Shown piece after piece: positions 1 through 5,520 of a stretch of 19,857 nucleotides of DNA (position 1 is the first letter of the stretch; the number at the start of each line of letters is the position of its first letter). The stretch covers positions 1 through 19,857 of the forward strand of contig DIYG01000046.1 in assembly GCA_002428935.1 (NCBI GenBank). The letters are read 5' to 3'. Below the pieces are notes generated by a model that was not told the origin of the DNA, did not search any database, and saw nothing but the letters and a program-made list of their open reading frames with translations. Made by a program: the position numbers and the translations under genes. The DNA comes from Halieaceae bacterium UBA6060. Its GTDB lineage: Bacteria; Pseudomonadota; Gammaproteobacteria; Pseudomonadales; Halieaceae.

Positions 1-266
1 CAGCTCTTTTTCTGACGGACGAGTCCGCGAGCCAGATCGACGAGACCTACGATTTCTGTCTCGATATCGGTCTTCCCGTTACGCTCGCCGAGATTGGCCT
101 CGAGGGCATATCGGATGATCGGCTAATGCAGGTAGCCGAGGCGGCCTGCGCACCGGGCGAGACGATTCATCACGAGCCTCACGAGGTAAGTCCAGAGACC
201 GTCTACTGGGCATTGAAAGCTGCTGATGCTGAGGGCCAGCGCCGCAAGGCTGCGCGAGGGGATTAG
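1..266 (+). CDS. gldA: Glycerol dehydrogenase, C-terminal part (5' end outside window)
   Basis: The reading frame is open from position 3 and ends at TAG 264-266, giving about 87 C-terminal residues. Known for the family: NAD-dependent, zinc-containing glycerol dehydrogenase oxidises glycerol to dihydroxyacetone in the cytoplasm. What shows it: the segment GLPVTLAEIGL, then VAEAACAPGETIHHEP and a closing P-x-x-V-x-x-A-L-x-A-A-D pattern, which match the all-helical C-terminal domain of GldA (E. coli has VAEAACAEGETIHN). The second H of the TIHH stretch replaces the common asparagine. The catalytic and NAD-binding parts lie outside the window, so activity cannot be judged. A flavin oxidoreductase gene follows after 154 bases on the same strand; whether they form an operon is unknown. 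The family call is secure for this fragment. Confidence 0.87.
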   Translation, partial: ALFLTDESASQIDETYDFCLDIGLPVTLAEIGLEGISDDRLMQVAEAACAPGETIHHEPHEVSPETVYWALKAADAEGQRRKAARGD

Positions 267-420
267 CCCGCCGAACATGTGGGCTTAGACGCTTCCATTA
301 ATCCCACAGGTCAATTTTATTGGGCTCTACGGGACTATTGATGGGCTGAACCGGATAACGTCAACACGTCTAATCGTTGCAATGGTAGCCTGTGCTGTCG
401 ATCCCTACGGAGATAATTGC

Positions 421-1497
421 GTGCCCAGTTTGATGGACCCCCTTGAGTGTTCGCGAGGACCTGCCTGGCGAAACCGCTTTATGTTGGCGCCGTTGACGAA
501 TCTGCAGAGCGCCGCCGATGGCGTGCTGAGTGACGATGAGTTCAATTGGCTTACGAAGCGTGCAGAAGGTGGCTTTGGCGCCGTAAGTACCTGCGCCAGC
601 CACGTTCGGGAGCAGGGTATCGGCTTTCCGGGACAACTCGGGATTTGGGATGATCGCCATCTTGATGGCCTAAAACGCCTGGCTGAAAAGCTCAATGAGC
701 AGGGCGCCCATTCCATCGTGCAATTACATCATGCGGGGATGCGTACGCCCCATGAGCTGATCTCCGGTGCACCCGAATGTCCCTCGGACAACGAAAAGTT
801 CGGCGCCAAGGCCTTGTCTGGCGATGAGGTGGAACGGCTCAAGGACGATTTCGTTACCGCAGCGAAGCGCGCCGCTTCATGCGGATTTCACGGGGTCGAA
901 TTACATGGCGCCCACGGATACATCCTGTGCCAATTTCTGAGTGCACAAATCAACCGGCGTGAAGATCAGTATGGCGGCAGCGCGGAAAATCGTGCGCGTA
1001 TCCTTTTTGATCTGGTAAATCGTGTTCGAGATGAGTGTCCTTCGGACTTCAGTCTGGGGGTGCGGTTGTCTCCGGAGCGGTTTGGTTTAAACCTGGAGGA
1101 TATCGTCGGCGTAGCCCGCCGACTGCTCAGCGACGGGCAGATCGACTACCTGGACTTGTCCCTTTGGGACGTGTTCAAAACCCCCGCCGATGAATCCCTG
1201 GGCGAAAAGCCACTCCTTGCGTACTTCACGGAACTTGACCGCGGTGACGTGAAGCTCGGCGCGGCAGGCAAAATCTACAGTGGAGTCGATGCACAGAAGG
1301 CCCTCGATCACGGGCTCGATTTTGTGATTATCGGGCGCGGTGCGATCTTGCATCACAACTTCCCCCGCCAGGTGGAGGTCGATCCGATGTTCACAGCGAC
1401 GACGCTGCCCGTGAGCGTTGCTTATCTACAAAATGAGGGACTCGGCCCGGCGTTTATTGAGTATATGAGCGGTTGGGAGGGGTTTGTTAAGCCCTGA
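421..1497 (+). CDS. Old Yellow Enzyme-family NADH:flavin oxidoreductase
   Basis: This is a 358-residue FMN-dependent TIM-barrel oxidoreductase of the OYE family, which typically reduces activated C=C bonds with NAD(P)H in the cytoplasm. Visible family marks are the N-terminal RNRFMLAPLTN strand, HHAGMRTP in the middle, the signature GAHGYILCQFLS followed by N-R-x-D-x-Y-G-G-S-x-x-N-R, and the C-terminal phosphate-binding stretch FVIIGRGAI. I chose GTG 421 because GGAG lies at 409-412 with an 8-base spacer; an in-frame ATG at 382 has no such site and would add 13 residues that do not look conserved. The length is typical of short OYE proteins without the extra FeS and FAD domains of 2,4-dienoyl-CoA reductase. 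The physiological substrate cannot be read from the sequence. A complete insertion sequence starts 27 bases after the stop codon. Confidence 0.9.
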   Translation: MPSLMDPLECSRGPAWRNRFMLAPLTNLQSAADGVLSDDEFNWLTKRAEGGFGAVSTCASHVREQGIGFPGQLGIWDDRHLDGLKRLAEKLNEQGAHSIVQLHHAGMRTPHELISGAPECPSDNEKFGAKALSGDEVERLKDDFVTAAKRAASCGFHGVELHGAHGYILCQFLSAQINRREDQYGGSAENRARILFDLVNRVRDECPSDFSLGVRLSPERFGLNLEDIVGVARRLLSDGQIDYLDLSLWDVFKTPADESLGEKPLLAYFTELDRGDVKLGAAGKIYSGVDAQKALDHGLDFVIIGRGAILHHNFPRQVEVDPMFTATTLPVSVAYLQNEGLGPAFIEYMSGWEGFVKP

Positions 1498-1524
1498 TGC
1501 TTTGATCAGTGGGGAGATCCATTC

Positions 1525-1574
1525 TGTAGTACCCGAGACATAGCTTACAGACTGTACCGGAGACATCGTTTACA
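1525..1574. repeat. IS left end with two tandem transposase-binding-like motifs
   Basis: After a TGTAG tip, a 20-bp motif occurs at 1530-1549 and again at 1555-1574, period 25 bp. The inner copy reads TACCGGAGACATCGTTTACA; the outer copy differs from it at a few positions. Both are matched in inverted orientation at the right end. Duplicated motifs at IS ends are usually transposase binding sites; that role is inferred here. Confidence 0.8.
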
Positions 1575-1602
1575 CAATTGAGCATTTGGGGAGGTTCCTC
1601 AG

Positions 1603-2772
1603 ATGCCCTGGAGAGAGTGTAAACCGATGGATGAGCGCCTTAAGTTCGTTGCCCGCTACCTCGATGGCGAGAAGATATCAGCCCTGTGTCGCGAGTTCGG
1701 TATCTCTCGACCGACGGGTTACAAGATCATCAACCGATACGAGGAGTTGGGACTCGACGGCCTGGAGGATCGCAGCCGACGGCCCTACCGCCACGCCAAC
1801 CAACTGCCCTTCCAGGTCGAACGAACCATCCTCAGCATCAAGCGTGAGTATCCCAGCTGGGGCGCTCGCAAGATTCGCGACAAACTCCTTCGTGAGTTTC
1901 CCCAGATCAAACCACCGGCAAAGAGCACCGTTCACGCGGTCCTCGATCGCAATGGCCTGGTTGGTCGCCGTAAGCGGCGACGCTATCGAGCCGAGGGTAT
2001 GCCTCTCAGCGGCGCCAGCAAACCCAATGAACTGTGGTGCGCCGACTACAAAGGCGAATTCATGCTGGGCAACCACCGCTACTGCTACCCGCTGACGATC
2101 ACAGACTATCGGTATCGATACCTGCTGGCCTGCGAAGGGCTGGAATCTACCAAGTCGCCCTTCGCATTCACCGTCTTTGAGCGGGTATTCAAGGACTTTG
2201 GCGTACCTGCCGCCATACGTACCGACAATGGACACCCCTTCGCGTCACCCAACGCGCTATTCGGACTGAGCCGGTTATCGATCTGGTGGCTGCGCCTGGG
2301 GATCCGTATCGAACGCATTAAACCGGGTTGCCCGCAGCAGAACGGACGGCACGAGCGCATACACCTGACACTCAAAAAGGAAGCCACCAAGCCCGCCTCC
2401 TTCAACTTCCTGCAGCAGCAGGGACGCTTTGACGACTTCGTAGAGGTTTACAACAACGAGCGACCTCACGAGGCCCTCGCAGGGAAGTACCCGGGGGACG
2501 TATATACACCTTCTACGCGTTGCTATCGCATGCCGGATCCGCCAGAGTACCCGTATCACGACCGCACCATCACCGTGACGCGCTGCGGACGTATCTGCAT
2601 CGGGAGACGGAAGATCAATCTGAGTACGGTGTTTGCCGGACAGAACGTCGGCATACGGGAAGTCGATGACAAGATTTGGCTCGTCAGCTTCCTGAACTTT
2701 GATTTAGGATTCTTTGATGAGGAGGTTGGCCGGGTCGAGCCCGGACCCAATCCGTTTGTACCTAAACTGTAA
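1603..2772 (+). CDS. IS481-family transposase (DDE/rve integrase core)
   Basis: The 389-residue protein catalyses movement of the surrounding IS. Residues about 10-60 form a helix-turn-helix (KISALCREFGISRPTGYKII), followed by a basic linker, a second DNA-binding region, and the integrase core. Probable catalytic acids are D148 in WCADYKGEF, D208 in RTDNGHPF and E251 in QNGRHERIHLTLK, all in the IS481 family context. Start ATG 1603 is supported by GGGAGG at 1589-1594 with an 8-base spacer; a second ATG at 1627 has no better site. The stop codon overlaps the right end motif, so almost the whole element is coding. No frameshift or premature stop is present, so the protein should be active. A long antisense frame over this gene is taken as a shadow. 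Confidence 0.93.
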   Translation: MPWRECKPMDERLKFVARYLDGEKISALCREFGISRPTGYKIINRYEELGLDGLEDRSRRPYRHANQLPFQVERTILSIKREYPSWGARKIRDKLLREFPQIKPPAKSTVHAVLDRNGLVGRRKRRRYRAEGMPLSGASKPNELWCADYKGEFMLGNHRYCYPLTITDYRYRYLLACEGLESTKSPFAFTVFERVFKDFGVPAAIRTDNGHPFASPNALFGLSRLSIWWLRLGIRIERIKPGCPQQNGRHERIHLTLKKEATKPASFNFLQQQGRFDDFVEVYNNERPHEALAGKYPGDVYTPSTRCYRMPDPPEYPYHDRTITVTRCGRICIGRRKINLSTVFAGQNVGIREVDDKIWLVSFLNFDLGFFDEEVGRVEPGPNPFVPKL

Positions 2773-2816
2773 ACCATGTCTTCGGTACAAGATGTAAACC
2801 ATGTCTCCGGTATACA
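2768..2816. repeat. IS right end with two tandem motifs, inverted relative to left end
   Basis: The 20-bp motif occurs at 2768-2787 and 2793-2812, in the opposite orientation to the left end and with the same 25-bp period. The outer copy, read inward, is TACCGGAGACATGGTTTACA. The inner copy overlaps the last codons of the transposase. The tip is TACA ending at 2816. Confidence 0.8.
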
Positions 2817-2828
2817 CCGTTTGTCATT

Positions 2829-2873
2829 TGGTAGGCCCAGTAGGACTTGAACCTACGACCAATCGATTATGAG
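2829..2873 (-). repeat. Displaced tRNA 3'-half, candidate attachment site (distal)
   Basis: On the minus strand this 45-bp stretch runs from the first base of the anticodon loop (CTCATAA) through the T arm to the CCA end. It matches the intact tRNA gene at 5368-5412 except at 2833/5372, which changes tRNA position 72 from C to T. No D arm or 5' acceptor strand precedes it, so it cannot give a tRNA. It is best read as the original tRNA 3' end pushed aside by integration. Confidence 0.82.
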
Positions 2874-3295
2874 GAGCTGGGAGGGTGTCTCTGTGCTCAC
2901 CGCAAGCCGAAGAAATCTAATCAGTTACCGCTGCAACGGAAGGAGCCGGTTTCCCAAACCGAACCTACACCGAACTCGTTGAGCGGTATGTGGATAAGAG
3001 TGTTTCGATAAGTTGAAGAAGCGGGACGGACAGCTGTACACCGAACTTTTGCCGAAATGCCAACACCTTCCACGCGCAATACGATACCGCCGCGCACAGT
3101 GTAGCAAGAGCCATCTTCGCGGGGTCTATATGGTGGCTTCTCCAAATCGGACGTTAGGGGTAGGGATGATCAACAGTGCCATTAGCCAGGTGGCCTTACG
3201 AAGAACATAGCAACAGCCGGCAACGGCGCCGAGGCAGTCGATGAATTTAAAAGCCTTGTTGCCGGCCTGCTTCATGTGCTCAAGCGAAATTCCTG
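2874..3295. other. Non-coding stretch inside the tRNA-flanked segment
   Basis: Short open frames occur on both strands (up to about 75 codons), but none has a convincing ribosome binding site or recognisable domain. An 11-bp direct repeat, TACACCGAACT, occurs at 2966-2976 and 3037-3047. A strong inverted repeat at 3216-3266 is listed separately. No integrase remnant could be recognised, though a very degraded one cannot be excluded. Confidence 0.55.
3216..3266 (-). repeat. Inverted repeat just downstream of the secreted-protein gene
   Basis: Perfect 9-bp arms GCCGGCAAC (3216-3224) and GTTGCCGGC (3258-3266) enclose 33 bases. Inside them a shorter pair AGGC/GCCT can form a second stem. The structure starts 30 bases after the stop codon of the 553-residue gene. 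No T run follows on the minus strand, so it is not a standard terminator. Position and two-step stem recall an integron attC site, but the arms do not fit the RYYYAAC/GTTRRRY core consensus. Confidence 0.55.
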
Positions 3296-4957
3296 CTATT
3301 CGGGTATACGATCCCACGGCAGGTACACAATGCTGTATTCATAGGGTGGAAAACCCTCGCTCACATTGGCCGAGGTGATGGCCGCCTTGATCTCTTGCTG
3401 TGAGGCGTCGCGGCAGTTGGCTCGTTCCGCGGACTCGGCATCAGCGTAGCGTGCGCCAGTCTCCATGTTGCAGTATCCCTCGTGGAACGTGCACGGATCG
3501 GCACAGGATGAGTGGCGCATGGGTGTGCTGGTCACAATCATCGTGCGCCCAATCCTTCCCCCGTAGCCCGTTGTCCAGGTGGTAGAGACGTGGCAATGGC
3601 GAACCGCGTCGCGCATCTGACACACCTTCCCTTCCCTGGCATAGGTGGCGAAGCGACTACGCTGTTGCGCCGCCATGGCCTCATTCAGGGAGGTGGCCAT
3701 CACGACGCCGCCCGGATAGTTGCCCATCGCTTTGAGGGTGTCCCAGAAGCTTTCCAATGTGGCTTGAGCGCGTTGCTGCTGAAGGAAATCCTCGTGAAAA
3801 GCGACGTTCCACACGTCCGATTCTAGGAAAGCCCGCAGGAACTGTTCTGATGCTGAGAAGTTTCTCCTGCTACCCGACGTAGTGAAACGATCTACTCGTA
3901 CCATGAGGGTTCTCGCGCTCGGACACCGGGCGCTGAGCGACTGGTTGATAACATCGGAGACCGTGCGAGCGAGTGATGGCGTGAGGTTAAAGTCCCGTGG
4001 CCAATTCACAATTCCATAAAGCGTTTCGCCGCACCAGTTCCCTAGTTGCTCATCAGCACCCGGGAATTTGGCGATGATAAGCTCCGTGCGTACGCCCTCG
4101 ACGATCAATTCTGCCGCCAGCACTCGCTGGCGCTGCTCGGCAACGCGCCGGGTGGCGGTGTTAACGCAAGATGGGAAGCGCGCCCTTCCTTCCTCACCCA
4201 CGTGGGGAAGCATGAACTGCGTGCAGGACGACACTACCGCACAGTCAAAATCCTCATCTGAGCAGATGCTATCGCGCTCCAGTAGCATGGCCGCCTGGCA
4301 GCGCAGGTTGTAATCGTTTCGTTGTGTGCTCAGATCGTTGAGCACCGTACGGTAACGACCACCGCCGATCAGGGCGTCCAGGTTACCACCGGCAAGTTTG
4401 GTGATTACTGACTCGGCAGTCGTGCCCTGATGGCCGCCCAGGGGATCGTGCAGCACAAAGGGGCCACAGCGAGCTTCGTCTAGCGAGGGCGCATCGACCG
4501 AGGCATAGTTCTCAATCACCTCTCGGGCAGGTGTCGTCCCCAGCCCATACACGCCACCCACCTGCGGAGGCGTGGGTGTGCGGTCAGTGTTTTCCACCAG
4601 GCCGCCCTCAGGCACCCAGTTGGTGGCCCGAGCGGTGGTGCCCTCATACACCAGCACATTGTTCGCATATCCCTTCACCCGGAAGGATTGAAAGACCTTG
4701 CAGCCCGTCTTGGTCACGTCATATTCAGCGTATTTTGAGGCCTGCTGAATCTCCGCATTCTTTTCAAACGCCTCCCACCCAGGCGCCCGGATAATCAGCT
4801 CCACTTCCTCGCCACAACTGCCCTCCATCATCGAGATGCGGTACTGGCCCATGCGCAGCAGTTCCTTTTCTACAGCACCTGCTGATGGCACAGACAGTCC
4901 AGTGAGGAAGGATAAGATCAGCGGTGCCAGCTTCGGTCTCATCTCAGCGCGTAACAT
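3296..4957 (-). CDS. Secreted cysteine-rich protein of unknown function, 553 aa
   Basis: I do not recognise a family. The N-terminus (MLRAEMRPKLAPLILSFL...) is a clear Sec signal peptide with a likely cut after SVPSAGA, so the mature protein should be periplasmic or outside the cell. It has 16 cysteines, all after the signal, several in close groups (ICSDEDFDCAVVSSC; CADPCTFHEGYC near the C-terminus), which suggests disulfide bonds. No membrane segment, catalytic motif, lipobox or repeat is evident. The start at 4957 is backed by GGAG (plus-strand 4967-4970) with a 9-base spacer; a second ATG five codons in is less well placed. It is the only convincing gene between the two tRNA repeats. Its unbroken length and the ribosome binding site argue that it is real. 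Function is unknown. Confidence 0.8.
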   Translation of the reverse strand: MLRAEMRPKLAPLILSFLTGLSVPSAGAVEKELLRMGQYRISMMEGSCGEEVELIIRAPGWEAFEKNAEIQQASKYAEYDVTKTGCKVFQSFRVKGYANNVLVYEGTTARATNWVPEGGLVENTDRTPTPPQVGGVYGLGTTPAREVIENYASVDAPSLDEARCGPFVLHDPLGGHQGTTAESVITKLAGGNLDALIGGGRYRTVLNDLSTQRNDYNLRCQAAMLLERDSICSDEDFDCAVVSSCTQFMLPHVGEEGRARFPSCVNTATRRVAEQRQRVLAAELIVEGVRTELIIAKFPGADEQLGNWCGETLYGIVNWPRDFNLTPSLARTVSDVINQSLSARCPSARTLMVRVDRFTTSGSRRNFSASEQFLRAFLESDVWNVAFHEDFLQQQRAQATLESFWDTLKAMGNYPGGVVMATSLNEAMAAQQRSRFATYAREGKVCQMRDAVRHCHVSTTWTTGYGGRIGRTMIVTSTPMRHSSCADPCTFHEGYCNMETGARYADAESAERANCRDASQQEIKAAITSANVSEGFPPYEYSIVYLPWDRIPE

Positions 4958-5367
4958 GGTGAGGGGCTCCAGTCGGATTAGCGTGGTGGCCTGAGTGTGA
5001 GGCAGTAAAGCTGATAACCGCTTTGCACGCCACCTAAAGTCGCTCTGTCCTCGGCAGGGACAAGGGTGCTGCTGCGGGACTCGAGCTAGCTAGCCCGGGG
5101 CTGGCAGAGGTGATTGCGTTTTAGCTTGCCTTGGGTAGAGCTTTTGACTTGCATCGAATCGCTCCAGCTTTCGGCAGTATTCGCATTGAAATCCGCACTA
5201 AACTGCTAGCAGAACTAAGGGCTCTTCATCATTAACGGGGGACACCGGGGCTCATTAGACTGATTTTGCGGAATCCGTTTAATGGAGAACACCCGATGTC
5301 CACCACAGAATAATGGTCAACCCCTTTGCCCGGGATTGGCTATGAGTATCCGAGTTTTGTAGGAAAA
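4958..5367. other. Non-coding stretch between the tRNA 3' end and the secreted-protein gene
   Basis: No gene is supported here. It must hold the promoter of the minus-strand secreted-protein gene, but I could not find a good -35/-10 pair. The part nearest the tRNA (about 5236-5340) has C/G-rich tracts such as ACGGGGGACACCGGGG that resemble scattered intergenic repeats, without a matching second copy in the window. A short T run follows the tRNA CCA on the minus strand. Confidence 0.5.
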
Positions 5368-5412
5368 TGGTGGGCCCAGTAGGACTTGAACCTACGACCA
5401 ATCGATTATGAG
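5368..5412 (-). repeat. tRNA 3'-half repeat, candidate attachment site (proximal, inside intact tRNA)
   Basis: This is the second copy of the 45-bp repeat and forms the anticodon loop, T arm, acceptor 3' strand and CCA of the intact tRNA gene. Identity to 2829-2873 stops exactly at the anticodon loop: base 5413 is T, the equivalent 2874 is G. Confidence 0.82.
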
Positions 5413-5444
5413 TCGACTGCTCTAACCAACTGAGCTATGGGCCC
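5368..5444 (-). tRNA. tRNA-Ile2 (anticodon CAU, lysidine type); tRNA-Met is the alternative
   Basis: The 77-base gene folds into a full cloverleaf: acceptor GGGCCCA/TGGGCCC, D stem GCTC/GAGC, anticodon stem GTCGA/TCGAT with loop CTCATAA, T stem GTAGG/CCTAC with loop TTCAAGT, and an encoded CCA. The anticodon is CAT. An elongator Met reading is possible, but the acceptor pairs C4-G69 and C5-G68, the TTGGTCG variable region and the TTCAAGT T loop match tRNA-Ile2, whose C34 is changed to lysidine by TilS so that it reads AUA. The 3' half is duplicated at 2829-2873, so this gene appears to be the integration target of a mobile element. It is not an initiator because the acceptor end is fully paired. 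Confidence 0.92.
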
Positions 5445-5461
5445 GGGGGAGCGGGATTATA
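5445..5461 (-). promoter_or_regulatory. tRNA promoter -10 element and GC-rich discriminator
   Basis: On the minus strand a consensus TATAAT (plus-strand 5456-5461) lies 11 bases before the tRNA, followed by CCCGCTCCCCC. A GC-rich discriminator of this kind is known to make stable-RNA promoters sensitive to ppGpp, so stringent control is inferred. A good -35 hexamer is not evident at 16-18 bp. Confidence 0.65.
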
Positions 5462-5520
5462 GGTGAAGAGCGACCGTCTCGCACGGTTCGATTCGCGCAG
5501 AGTTATAGGTCAAGGCGCAT

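Larger units (their letters stand above)
1525..2816 (+). mobile_element. IS481-family insertion sequence, complete
   Basis: The element is about 1292 bp and carries one intact transposase gene. Its ends are imperfect inverted repeats that begin TGTA and continue with the same 20-bp motif twice at each end. Tips were placed at TGTA (1525) and TACA (ending 2816), where the two ends stop matching. No exact target-site duplication is visible: the flanks read CCATTC on the left and CCGTTT on the right, agreeing at four of six positions, which may be a decayed duplication or chance. The right tip is 12 bases from a displaced tRNA 3' end. Because both ends and the reading frame are intact, the element may be functional. 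Confidence 0.88.
2829..5412. mobile_element. tRNA-flanked 2.5-kb segment, probable integrated element or island remnant
   Basis: Direct repeats of 45 bp with one mismatch (2829-2873 and 5368-5412) bracket this segment. The right repeat is the 3' half of an intact tRNA gene on the minus strand; the left one is the same tRNA half with no 5' half attached. This is the arrangement left by tyrosine recombinase integration into a tRNA 3' end, with the newcomer restoring the tRNA. The segment contains one clear gene, for a secreted cysteine-rich protein, and two non-coding stretches of about 0.4 kb. I see no integrase, excisionase, replication or mobilisation gene, so it is either mobilised in trans or the remains of a larger island. 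A duplication of the tRNA by another route is possible but explains the geometry less well. Confidence 0.6.

Noticed and set aside
1678..2235. 185-codon minus-strand frame opposite the transposase
   Set aside because: Antisense shadow in GC-rich coding DNA; no domain or ribosome binding site.
1518..2822. Target-site duplication for the IS (CCATTC versus CCGTTT)
   Set aside because: Only four of six bases agree, which is too weak to call.
2930..3016. Short plus-strand frame ending NRTYTELVERYVDKSVSIS, possible gene remnant
   Set aside because: Only about 31 codons after the previous stop, with no family match I can recall; chance cannot be excluded.
3216..3266. Integron attC site call
   Set aside because: Location and stem resemble attC, but arms do not fit RYYYAAC/GTTRRRY and no integron integrase or second site is in the window.
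3126..3317. 63-codon minus-strand frame starting with GTG and overlapping the end of the secreted-protein gene
   Set aside because: Its middle is the inverted repeat at 3216-3266, there is no good ribosome binding site, and no domain is visible. It looks like a by-product of the repeat.
5236..5340. GGGGACACC-like tracts resembling intergenic REP-type or transposon-end repeats
   Set aside because: No second copy or hairpin in the window and no transposase nearby to support the call.
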